DNA of 64,000 nucleotides from NCBI GenBank assembly GCA_002692725.1, contig NZLU01000039.1, positions 1-64,000 on the forward strand, written 5' to 3'. The position numbers and the translations under genes were made by a program. Below are positions 46,667 through 54,311 of this stretch, one piece after another. Under the pieces are notes generated by a model. The model saw only the letters and a list, made by a program, of their open reading frames with translations, was not told the origin of the DNA and searched no databases. Numbering within the stretch: position 1 is the stretch's first letter; every line of letters starts with the position of its first letter. The DNA comes from Ponticaulis sp. Lineage in GTDB: Bacteria > Pseudomonadota > Alphaproteobacteria > Caulobacterales > Hyphomonadaceae.

Positions 46667-47140
46667 ATGTCTGATGAGTTTCTCTGGATTGCTATTCCTT
46701 TTGCGCTGGCGTTCGCGGGCGCTTTCGGCGGGATAGGTATTTACCTGTTCCGGCAGAGCCTCTCTTTTCGGAAGAAGGGCATCGCGACTGAGCTTAATGT
46801 GCTCGATATGGTCATCATTCAATCCGGTGGGTCTGAGCCCGGAACGCAGATCATACCGATTTACAAAGTTCTGGAGGGCCCGCGCGCCGGAGACATTGTT
46901 CGCGCCGATGGGGGTGACCCTAATATTACGACCACTGTTCTGAACCTGCCGGAAGATCAAAAACCGAGATACACCGGCAAATTCATGCAGATTGGTGAGA
47001 ACAGACAAGGTTGGGTGCACCAGACAAAGCCGATTGCCCGGGCCAAGAAAGATCAGGCGCTACAGATCACGATCGCGGCAGGGCTGATCCTGGTCGGCAT
47101 CGTCGCCATCGGAATCGCTGTCTTTCTATTGGTCAGCTGA
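46667..47140 (+). CDS. Two-helix membrane protein, possibly DUF3592-like
   Basis: 157 residues. One N-terminal helix (IAIPFALAFAGAFGGIGIYLF), a central region TELNVLDMVIIQSGGSEPGT with beta character, and one C-terminal helix (IAAGLILVGIVAIGIAVFLL). The layout recalls DUF3592 proteins but the match is weak. GGAGGG lies upstream of the ATG at 46667. A terminator follows. Confidence 0.68.
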   Translation: MSDEFLWIAIPFALAFAGAFGGIGIYLFRQSLSFRKKGIATELNVLDMVIIQSGGSEPGTQIIPIYKVLEGPRAGDIVRADGGDPNITTTVLNLPEDQKPRYTGKFMQIGENRQGWVHQTKPIARAKKDQALQITIAAGLILVGIVAIGIAVFLLVS

Positions 47141-47155
47141 CGGCTGAAGATTGCG

Positions 47156-47192
47156 TGGTGTTAGCGCTGTCACGGTGCTGACACCAATTTTT
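47156..47192 (+). terminator. Terminator after the two-helix membrane protein
   Basis: TGGTGTTAGC (47156-47165) pairs with GCTGACACCA (47177-47186), nine of ten bases, followed by ATTTTTG. Confidence 0.7.
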
Positions 47193-47250
47193 GCGATACT
47201 AAGCGGACATACCAAACAGTGGCGCCAGTCTGGCTGAACGGGAGGTGCGC

Positions 47251-47427
47251 GTGAACAAGCATGCCGATGATCCGAAGGAACTCGATGAACGCCTTGATGA
47301 GGCGATTTCAGAGGAAAACCCTGCCAGCGATCCGGTCGCGGTGAATGATATCATCGATGATGCCGAACTGCGTGATCAGCTGAAAGCTGAGACTGCCAGG
47401 AAAAAGAAACGCTTTTTCTTCTTCTGA
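47251..47427 (+). CDS. Small acidic protein ending KKKRFFFF
   Basis: 58 residues, not recognised. A mostly acidic helical body (ELDERLDEAISEEN; VNDIIDDAELRDQL) ends in a basic cluster and four Phe. The GTG at 47251 has GGAGG five bases upstream, which supports translation; a GTG at 47245 overlaps the Shine-Dalgarno. It ends exactly one base before the convergent kinase gene. The tail could be a membrane-contact element. Confidence 0.6.
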   Translation: MNKHADDPKELDERLDEAISEENPASDPVAVNDIIDDAELRDQLKAETARKKKRFFFF

Positions 47428-48777
47428 TCAGCCTGCGCCAGCCAGCCCCACCTCGCTCAGCGCCTCTGCCTGCCGGGCCGCCATGGCATCGGCATTGAAG
47501 CCCTCAATGCTTTCTTCGAACAGGCGGCAATAATTGAGCTCTGCGTCCAGTCTCAGATAGGCCGCCCCTAAACCAATCGCGGCCCGATCCATGAACACGA
47601 ATTCTGCCGGAATGGTCACTGGCCCGCGTTCCTTCAGCAGTTTGCGCACCTGAAACGCTTCTTTCCGGCCATACTCGCCCGGCTTCACGCCCTCTGCGAT
47701 CTTGCGCACCCGATCATCCAGGATAGGTCCATAGATGAAGTTCGCCCAGAGGTTCAGAACCTCACCCAGCTCCCGCGTTAGTCCCTTAAAGCCCCAGATC
47801 TCATAGGCTTGCATACAGCCATCGAAATCATCGGCGCGAATGGCTTCGCGTAGGCGCACTACACCCTCAACAAAGCTTGCCGGGAAAATCCGGATGCAGC
47901 CAAAGTCGAGCAGATTAATGCCCGTCCCGTCTCCGGTGATCTGATAATTCCCCAAATGCGGATCGCCATGAATGACACCATACCGGTTCATCGGGTGCCA
48001 CCAGGTCCAGAACAGCATTTCTGCAATGCCATTGCGGATTTCCTGCGGCGCAGTTTCGAACTCGCGCAAGGGCTTGCCGCTTACCCAATCCATGGTGAGA
48101 AGTCGTCCGGACGATAGGTCATCATGCGGGGTCGGCACGGTAACGAAGTCTTTCTCGGCCAGCATCCGCTTATACAGCCGCATGGCTTTGCGTTCGCGCT
48201 CATAGTCGAGTTCCTCACGCAGTCGGTCTGTGATCTCACCCACCATTTCACTCGGGTCGATCGAGCCATCCATGCGTTTGAACAGACCGAGAAGTGATTT
48301 CAGCTGGCTGACATCGCTTTCGACGGCGCTCGACATATCGGGATATTGCAGCTTGCAGGCCAGGGCCTGCCCCTCAATTGTTGTCGCCTGATGCACTTGA
48401 CCGAGCGAGGCAGCATGGGCCGCGTCTTTCTCAAAGCTTCCAAATTTGGATTGCCAGTCCGGCCCAAGCTCGGCCCGCATGCGGCGTTTTACAAAAGGCC
48501 AGCCCATCGCAGGGGCATGCGCCTGAAGCTGACTAAGCTCGTTGGCGTACTCCGGCGGCAGGAAGTCCGGAATGGTCGACAGCATTTGCGCGACCTTCAT
48601 TAACGGGCCTTTGGTATTGCCCAGCGCAGACGCCAAAGCCGCAGCGAGCTTCTCATCTCCGCCACCGAACAGCCGGTTCGCACCTAACTGAAGAGCGGCA
48701 CCCGACAAATTGGTACCGACCTTAGTTGCGCGCCCAAGCCGGGCAGAAAACCGATTGCGTTCCGGATCGTCTGACAT
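47428..48777 (-). CDS. ABC1/UbiB-family atypical kinase
   Basis: 449 residues. The family N-terminal motif reads GPLMKVAQMLSTIPDFLPPE, a KVAQ where UbiB has KxGQ. Catalytic segments are VIHGDPHLGNYQI and LLDFGCIRIF. UbiB/ADCK proteins assist ubiquinone biosynthesis or lipid homeostasis. Alphaproteobacterial forms with KxAQ are known. No C-terminal membrane helices are seen, unlike UbiB itself. GAGGAGAG precedes the ATG. Confidence 0.88.
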   Translation of the reverse strand: MSDDPERNRFSARLGRATKVGTNLSGAALQLGANRLFGGGDEKLAAALASALGNTKGPLMKVAQMLSTIPDFLPPEYANELSQLQAHAPAMGWPFVKRRMRAELGPDWQSKFGSFEKDAAHAASLGQVHQATTIEGQALACKLQYPDMSSAVESDVSQLKSLLGLFKRMDGSIDPSEMVGEITDRLREELDYERERKAMRLYKRMLAEKDFVTVPTPHDDLSSGRLLTMDWVSGKPLREFETAPQEIRNGIAEMLFWTWWHPMNRYGVIHGDPHLGNYQITGDGTGINLLDFGCIRIFPASFVEGVVRLREAIRADDFDGCMQAYEIWGFKGLTRELGEVLNLWANFIYGPILDDRVRKIAEGVKPGEYGRKEAFQVRKLLKERGPVTIPAEFVFMDRAAIGLGAAYLRLDAELNYCRLFEESIEGFNADAMAARQAEALSEVGLAGAG

Positions 48778-48870
48778 GTATCTCTCCTCGCTTGAAGAGA
48801 TATGCGGTCAGACCGAATTTCCAATGCGGCGCTTTTGTCTACCGACCCGAATAGCCAGAAGAGTAACGCC

Positions 48871-49545
48871 ATGAGCGCACACAATATCCGATCAAGCTAT
48901 GACGCCTGGCTCGCCGACCAGACGCGCTCACCCGTCCAACTCATGCCAGGGCTAACCCATAAGACTGGTGAACTGCGCCTCGATGCGGAAGGCTTGGCCG
49001 AGCGCGGCTGGTCCGATCTGCCACTGGACTTCGCGCCGGAAAATGAAGGCGTCCTGATGGGTGGCTATCTTGAAAACCGCTCGATTTATGACAGCCCGGT
49101 CTTCGCGACCCCCGGCGAGGAACCGCGCAATCTGCATCTCGGTCTCGATGTTTTTGCGCCAGCCGGCACGCCAGTTTTTGCGCCGCTCGAGGGCCTTGTT
49201 CACAGCTTTCAGACCAATAATGGCGAGCTCGATTATGGGCCAACCATCCTTCTCGAACATTCGCCGACAGAAGACCTCACCTTCTGGACGCTTTACGGGC
49301 ACCTCTCGGAGGACTCGCTTCTCGGGCTGGAAGAGGGCGATCCAATCTCTATGGGCGAAACGCTGGCCGAACTTGGCGGCTCTGACGTCAATGGCGGATG
49401 GGCGCCACATCTCCACTTTCAGATCATGCTGGATCTCGATGGTCGTCGAGGAGACTTTCCTGGTGTCTGTCGATCATCCGAGCGGGCCAAATGGGAGGCA
49501 ATCTGCCCCGACCCGCGCCGTTTGCTTGGCCTTCGCTCCGACTGA
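48871..49545 (+). CDS. M23-family (LytM) peptidase domain protein
   Basis: 224 residues without a signal peptide. The zinc ligands are visible: H and D in NLHLGLDVFAPAGTPVFAP, H in TLYGHLSEDS, and HxH in APHLHFQIM. M23 enzymes cleave peptidoglycan crosslinks, but the missing signal makes a cytosolic or moonlighting role possible. In other genomes this domain is found fused N-terminal to aminotransferase and kinase domains. Divergent from the ABC1 kinase gene. Confidence 0.85.
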   Translation: MSAHNIRSSYDAWLADQTRSPVQLMPGLTHKTGELRLDAEGLAERGWSDLPLDFAPENEGVLMGGYLENRSIYDSPVFATPGEEPRNLHLGLDVFAPAGTPVFAPLEGLVHSFQTNNGELDYGPTILLEHSPTEDLTFWTLYGHLSEDSLLGLEEGDPISMGETLAELGGSDVNGGWAPHLHFQIMLDLDGRRGDFPGVCRSSERAKWEAICPDPRRLLGLRSD

Positions 49546-49554
49546 CACAACGGA

Positions 49555-49587
49555 CAAAGAAAAGGCCGCACCCAGAGGATGCGGCCT
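49555..49587 (-). terminator. Terminator of urcA copy 3
   Basis: AGGCCGCA (49563-49570) and TGCGGCCT (49580-49587) form a perfect 8-bp stem; TTTTCTTTG follows on the minus strand. Confidence 0.8.
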
Positions 49588-49613
49588 GGCGTCGGGAGGA
49601 AACGCCTTGTTTC

Positions 49614-49913
49614 TTAGTTGGCAGCGAGAATGACTTTCTGGCCGTTTTCGATTTTTGCCAGCGTGTCTTCCAGTGTTTCCTGAACACATTTGTTCTCATA
49701 GCGCTGTTTCGTGACGCCTTTTGCGCCAGGCATGGTTGCTTTGCAGGCCGCTTCGACAGCTGACCGCAAACGTTCAGCAGCTTCACGGGCGCCATCTTCA
49801 GTCTGAACGCTTGCCGTGTCGTATTCGAAGACGAACGGGAAACTGTCTTCAGCCAGTGCAGTCGGGGTCAGGATTGCAGCTGAGGCGACAAGTGCGACGA
49901 GTGTGGTTTTCAT
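49614..49913 (-). CDS. UrcA family-like protein, copy 3
   Basis: 99 residues. The signal peptide ends at PTALAED, followed by FVFEYDTASVQTEDGAREAA and two Cys in EAACKATM and ENKCVQETL. The Cys-plus-helix pattern is UrcA-like, closest to copy 4. AAAGGA precedes the ATG. Upstream are two copies of the TTATCG-N5-CAATA motif, 32 bp apart. Confidence 0.8.
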   Translation of the reverse strand: MKTTLVALVASAAILTPTALAEDSFPFVFEYDTASVQTEDGAREAAERLRSAVEAACKATMPGAKGVTKQRYENKCVQETLEDTLAKIENGQKVILAAN

Positions 49914-49975
49914 TTCTATGTCCTTTCATTCCTAAGAAGAGACGCGATCTTGTGTTGCGTTCTCGATGAAAGGAT

Positions 49976-50027
49976 ATTTATCGCAAAACAATAAATATTC
50001 AAGTCGAATGTATCGAAAAACAATATT
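49976..50027. promoter_or_regulatory. Two near-palindromic motif copies upstream of urcA copy 3
   Basis: ATTTATCG-CAAAA-CAATAAAT at 49976-49996 and TATCG-AAAAA-CAATA at 50011-50025, centres 32 bp apart (about three helical turns). The first is a 7-of-8 inverted repeat and recurs upstream of urcA copy 4. The whole block is strongly AT-rich and probably includes the promoter. Confidence 0.55.
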
Positions 50028-50045
50028 ATTTTATTGTAATACGAA

Positions 50046-50240
50046 ATGAGTTCGGATGAAAAATTGCGCCGCTATAAGATAAAAAAGTCCGGAGAGACCG
50101 GGCTTTTCGGGCCGCGCAAATCTCCTGTTTCTCGGTCTCAAAAAAAAGCCGCCATCGCGAAGATAGCGGCCAAGGAAGTGGTTGCAGTTTCAGGTTTGAT
50201 AGAGGTTCAGCCCGCCGCGACGCCTGTCATCGATTGGTGA
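50046..50240 (+). CDS. Possible small basic protein
   Basis: 64 residues, lysine-rich (RRYKIKKSGETGLFGPRKSP; KKAAIAKIAAKEVVAVSG), no signal peptide. ATG without a good Shine-Dalgarno. Its 3' end overlaps urcA copy 4 antisense by 34 bp. The base composition changes from AT-rich to coding-like at its start, which is weak support. It may be spurious. Confidence 0.35.
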   Translation: MSSDEKLRRYKIKKSGETGLFGPRKSPVSRSQKKAAIAKIAAKEVVAVSGLIEVQPAATPVIDW

Positions 50241-50524
50241 TATGCGGTCAGTCGCGAAGAACTGATCGATCGCAAGGCAGTTTCGGTGGTGTCATTCACA
50301 CACGCATTCTCAAGCTGGCGCATTTTCAGACCTTTACGCGAAGAAGTCAGATCGCACGCGTCGCGAATTTCGTCCTGCAGCCGTTTATAAAGGGCCTCTG
50401 TGCCATCAGCGGACATCAGTTCCGCTTTGTCATAAGAAAAGTCGATTTGGAATTTATCCTGCGCCAGCGCTGCAGGGGGCGCGATCAGGCTGGTGAGTGC
50501 AATAGCTGTGATCAAAGTCTTCAT
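50207..50524 (-). CDS. UrcA family-like protein, copy 4
   Basis: 105 residues. The signal peptide ends at PAALAQD, followed by FQIDFSYDKAELMSADGTEA and two Cys in RDACDLTS and ENACVNDTT. It pairs with copy 3 (both have F-x-Y-D, then ENxCVxxT). GGAAGGA precedes the ATG. The shared motif lies about 103 bp upstream. Confidence 0.8.
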   Translation of the reverse strand: MKTLITAIALTSLIAPPAALAQDKFQIDFSYDKAELMSADGTEALYKRLQDEIRDACDLTSSRKGLKMRQLENACVNDTTETALRSISSSRLTAYHQSMTGVAAG

Positions 50525-50625
50525 GTTTCAGTCCTTCCCAGTCCGGCTTCTCTGATTGCCGGCTCCATTGCTTCACTGCGCCCTTGGAAGGTCTTGTCTC
50601 TGATACCCCTCACAATCTCAAGTGA

Positions 50626-50646
50626 ATTTATCGTTATTCAATAAAT
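50626..50646. promoter_or_regulatory. Near-palindromic motif upstream of urcA copy 4
   Basis: ATTTATCG-TTATT-CAATAAAT, identical outside the five-base spacer to the copy at 49976-49996. It lies between urcA copy 4 (starts 50524) and the large exoprotein gene (starts 50794) and could act on either. Confidence 0.55.
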
Positions 50647-50793
50647 TGTTTGTAATGTAGGGATTTGTAACTTGACCCGGCAAAGCCCGACGCGGGCGGT
50701 CAAGGAATTGCCTTGTCCTGGTCAGAATGCAATCGTCCAATGGATTGAGTCGGTGTTTGCAAAGCGCAGCAAATGCAAAAGAGGACATCCATT

Positions 50794-53037
50794 ATGACAG
50801 TGTTTCGGATCGCCATCGTTCAACTCTACCTGGTTCTGACATCGCTAACATCTGTGTATGCGCAAACCACCGAAGAAACTGCTGAGGCCGCGATAGCGGA
50901 ACTGCCTGACCTGAGCGGTGAGGACTTCATTGCCGAAACCGAAGCGATTTTGACCAAATGGGATGAGCTTGGCGGCAGTTCTTCAAACTATATCGACGCG
51001 GCGCGAACGGTCGTCACTGAGATTGATCGCTTTATTGAAGAGTCCGGCGCGGAACCTGGCGATCTCCCTGTGCCAGTCGGCGCACTGCAAATGGTCGCGC
51101 TCAATTATTCCGGCGGCGAGTCGGCCTCGGGTCTCAGTTTCTCACCTGACGCGGCGCTGGCTGTGTACGATACAGGCATTGTCACGACCCGTTGGGGCCC
51201 GCCCGTCAGCTATCGCGGCGAATACCAGCGGATCATGAAGCGCATCTATATGGAGATGTGGAACCGCTCAAGCCTCGATGGCCTGGTTGGCGAGGAAGCG
51301 CCAACCGCCTACGCTAAAATGCTGTTCGACGTGCACGACGCACCAAATCTCTGTGAAGCGGGCGAGGCGATCTTCTGGTCCTGTGCTGACGAGGACCGGG
51401 ACCGTTATCTCTCGGTTTGTGGTTCAGGCACCAGTGATCGTGCAACATCCTGGGTCCAGTATCGTGTTGGCAAACCCGGAGATCTGGAATTGACCTACCC
51501 GGAAACCAAAGCGCCAAACTTTACCAGCGAGGAGGCCATGATGGCGGGCGAGGGCCATTTCTCCCGCGACATCTGGCGTTATGGTGGATCGACGCTCGAA
51601 TTTACGAACGGCGACTACAATTACGCCATTGAAGACGAGATCTTTACTGACACGGCGGTCGTGTCCGTCATCCGGAATGAAGAGCGGGTGTTCGAACTCA
51701 CCTGCAAAACAACCCATCCGTTTATGAGCACAATCGGAGGGCATCTCTGGGGCGGCCGCAACGATGATCAGCTGCAGATCGTGCCTGGCGCGCGTCCTGA
51801 TGTGGGGGCGACAGCCTGTAAAGCTCAGGAAGATGTCGTCTGGAGCTGTCTTGATACGCGCGACCAAAGTATCAACTCGGTCTGTTCTGTTCCTGTGTCT
51901 GGTGAGCCGGGCTTTGTCTACCGCAAGGCAGACCAAACCGGCACAGTCACCAATTCTGCTTATGTCGATGATCCAGTTCCCGCATCGTCCGACCTGATTT
52001 GGCTTCGTGACGAGCCGGGGCTTAAAGGCATTGCGATTGGAGATTTTGCCGAACGCCATCACTTCACAAGCAATCCTGATGGCACTGGCGAATTCATGTG
52101 GTCAAAAAATGAAGGCGAACGTAGTTACACCCAAAGCTGTTCGGTCACACATGATAATTTGTCAGACTACATGCCCGAAAAGGCTGAGACGGTTGCGCCG
52201 ACTGAAACGCGCCTCACCTATGAGCCTCAACCCATTCTCTATGGCGGTGAAAACGGAACACTCTCACCCTCCCCGGAAGCTTTCGACAGTCTGATCCTGC
52301 AATTGAAAGGGCTTGAGGCAGCAGGGCATTTTAAAGCAGGTGCTGGCTTGGAGCCGCTAGATGTTCTTGGCGGCGAGGCGGCCATTCCCTTTGCGCTGAA
52401 ACACCGGGCTGACGATTTCCGCTGCCACGCAGACCATGGCGGTATCTGCGCGGCGCCGGACGATCTTTATTCCTACAAAGCGTTCTTCATCGCTTTTTCC
52501 GGTTTCAGCGACGGCTATTGGTACAGTGCAGAAGCCGCCCGGCAGAAAACCAGAGCGGATATCGACCTCAGCAAAATCGCTCTGTCATTCGCAGAGCTTT
52601 CCCCGCCCGGAACACCGGTCGTCCGAGATGAGTTCGGTTTCTGTCAGGCGCGCGCTTATTTCAAAGACTGGGACGCGGGCATTGAGATGTACCAATCCGC
52701 AGCCGAACAACTGAATCTGCAAAATAATACTGACCATGACTGGCTCTGGTCGAGCTTCAAAGGCGTCATCAGCCGATATAACGTGCGTGCAGCCCCGGAC
52801 GCGTCAGCAGAAATTGTCGGGCATGCAGAAAACGAGGCGATCCACTTTCCAGATTTCGATGCCGTCACTGAAGGGGGCGGCTATACATGGCGTGAAGTTG
52901 TTCTTCCTGACGGCACGACAGGATTTATCGCGGCGTCTGACAAGGACATTCTTGAAATAGACGACGCCGGCCAGGTCTGCGCCCGGATCGAAAATGGTGT
53001 CGTGAAACTGACTCAGAATGCCATTGGCGGCGATTGA
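50794..53037 (+). CDS. Large exported protein with two Cys-rich repeats and a C-terminal SH3 domain
   Basis: 747 residues. A signal peptide ends at SVYAQTT. Two related modules follow: one from ~187 (CEAGEAIFWSCADEDRDRYL ... VQYRVGKPGDLELTYP ... C) and one from ~343 (CKAQEDVVWSCLDTRDQSIN ... FVYRKADQTG ... C). Both have C-x8-WSC-x10-C and later beta strands. Near 648-720 is an SH3b-type module (SRYNVRAAPDASAEIVGHAE; WREVVLPDGTTGFIAASD). Bacterial SH3 domains often bind cell-wall peptides. I do not recognise the full architecture. The ATG at 50794 has GAGG nine bases upstream. Confidence 0.8.
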   Translation: MTVFRIAIVQLYLVLTSLTSVYAQTTEETAEAAIAELPDLSGEDFIAETEAILTKWDELGGSSSNYIDAARTVVTEIDRFIEESGAEPGDLPVPVGALQMVALNYSGGESASGLSFSPDAALAVYDTGIVTTRWGPPVSYRGEYQRIMKRIYMEMWNRSSLDGLVGEEAPTAYAKMLFDVHDAPNLCEAGEAIFWSCADEDRDRYLSVCGSGTSDRATSWVQYRVGKPGDLELTYPETKAPNFTSEEAMMAGEGHFSRDIWRYGGSTLEFTNGDYNYAIEDEIFTDTAVVSVIRNEERVFELTCKTTHPFMSTIGGHLWGGRNDDQLQIVPGARPDVGATACKAQEDVVWSCLDTRDQSINSVCSVPVSGEPGFVYRKADQTGTVTNSAYVDDPVPASSDLIWLRDEPGLKGIAIGDFAERHHFTSNPDGTGEFMWSKNEGERSYTQSCSVTHDNLSDYMPEKAETVAPTETRLTYEPQPILYGGENGTLSPSPEAFDSLILQLKGLEAAGHFKAGAGLEPLDVLGGEAAIPFALKHRADDFRCHADHGGICAAPDDLYSYKAFFIAFSGFSDGYWYSAEAARQKTRADIDLSKIALSFAELSPPGTPVVRDEFGFCQARAYFKDWDAGIEMYQSAAEQLNLQNNTDHDWLWSSFKGVISRYNVRAAPDASAEIVGHAENEAIHFPDFDAVTEGGGYTWREVVLPDGTTGFIAASDKDILEIDDAGQVCARIENGVVKLTQNAIGGD

Positions 53038-53094
53038 TTAAAAAATAACTGGCCTGGGGCTTGCATCAAATCTCGTCCAATCTGGAGAGAGCAA

Positions 53095-54234
53095 ATGCGA
53101 GCAAAGTTTCAGGGCAATATAAATGAGCTGACGACGCTGCGCTTTCCGTTCGCGCTCGCCATCGCATTCTACCATTTCACGAACTATTTTGCTGATTATG
53201 AGCAGACTGGCCTGACGCTTCTCGAAGACCTCGCCTTCGTGCTCGACTTTTTCTTCATCCTGTCCGGTTTCGTTATGGCGCACGCCTATAACGACCCGGA
53301 CCGGTTCAGTTACCGCAAATATATTCTCCGGCGCTTTTTCCGCATCTATCCGCTCCATGTGCTGACACTCTTTTCGCTCGTTCTGATCGCCATGGTTGGT
53401 GGCTGGCTGGGCGTTCAGGCCAGCAATCCCGAACGCTATCAGCTCGACTCAATCTGGATGCATCTGACCTTACTGCATGCCTGGCCGGCTGACCCCAGCA
53501 TCACCTTTAATGTGCCCAGCTGGTCGGTGAGTGCCGAATGGTTTGCTTATCTGCTCATGCCTGTTTGCCTTTTTCTGGCGCGCTCCACTCGCGTTGGGAT
53601 CCTGCTGATTGCGTCAATCTTTCTGCTTTGTCTCTGGTATGGGCTCACCCTCGGCGTCACCGGCTATAGCTATCCACATCTTGAGGGATTCGCGCTCGTA
53701 AGGGTCTGCGTGGATTTCTTCTTGGGCTATGCCATCCGGGAATATCTACGCACCAGAAGTCTGCCCTTCACGCGCTTCCGGGGCGCATCCACATTCTATC
53801 TGATCCTGATGACCAGCATCGGTCTGGTCGGCCTGCCGCCGATTATTGCGATTCTGATCTTCATCTTGTTTACCGGCGCCGCTTTTGAGCGCGCGCTCTC
53901 GAGCGAGCGAAATGGCTATTACGATAATCCCTTCGCACTCAAACTCGGCAACACTGCCTTCGCGCTTTACATGGTTCACATGCCGTTCGCGATTTACGCG
54001 ACGAACGCTATCGGTCTGGTCTCGGGGCTTCATTTGCCCGGGCCATCCAGCGATCTGATGGTGGTCGGTGTGGTTGGTTTCCTGACGCTGGGCTGTGTTC
54101 CGGTCGCTTGGTATGCGCATTACTGGATCGAACAGCCCCTCGCGGTCTACGCGCCAAAGTTTGTCGAAATCACGCTCGGAAAAGCGTTTACAGGCCTTAA
54201 ATCGCGTCTCTCGAAATTCGCTCGACCCTCTTAA
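53095..54234 (+). CDS. Acyltransferase 3 (OafA/YrhL) membrane protein
   Basis: 379 residues with about ten helices. The N-terminus LRFPFALAIAFYHFTNYFAD holds the conserved active-site His, and FFILSGFVMAHAYNDP and RRFFRIYPLHVLTL are classic motifs; WSVSAEWFAYLLMP follows. It would transfer acyl groups to a surface glycan or lipid. GGAGAG before the ATG. No neighbouring glycan genes point to the acceptor. Confidence 0.9.
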   Translation: MRAKFQGNINELTTLRFPFALAIAFYHFTNYFADYEQTGLTLLEDLAFVLDFFFILSGFVMAHAYNDPDRFSYRKYILRRFFRIYPLHVLTLFSLVLIAMVGGWLGVQASNPERYQLDSIWMHLTLLHAWPADPSITFNVPSWSVSAEWFAYLLMPVCLFLARSTRVGILLIASIFLLCLWYGLTLGVTGYSYPHLEGFALVRVCVDFFLGYAIREYLRTRSLPFTRFRGASTFYLILMTSIGLVGLPPIIAILIFILFTGAAFERALSSERNGYYDNPFALKLGNTAFALYMVHMPFAIYATNAIGLVSGLHLPGPSSDLMVVGVVGFLTLGCVPVAWYAHYWIEQPLAVYAPKFVEITLGKAFTGLKSRLSKFARPS

Positions 54235-54252
54235 ACATAATTTCAGAGGAGT

Positions 54253-54267
54253 GTGCCATCTTGGCAC
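54253..54267. promoter_or_regulatory. Dyad upstream of the sigma-54 response regulator
   Basis: GTGCCA-TCT-TGGCAC is a perfect 6-bp inverted repeat 44 bp before the start codon, a candidate autoregulatory site. Confidence 0.3.
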
Positions 54268-54311
54268 CCTGACAAAGACACGCCGCACAGGCGGGATGAG
54301 GGTGATTAAGC

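Noticed and set aside
54262-54280. TGGCAC resembling a sigma-54 -24 element before the response regulator
   Set aside because: No GC lies ten bases after the GG; the bases belong to a perfect dyad instead.
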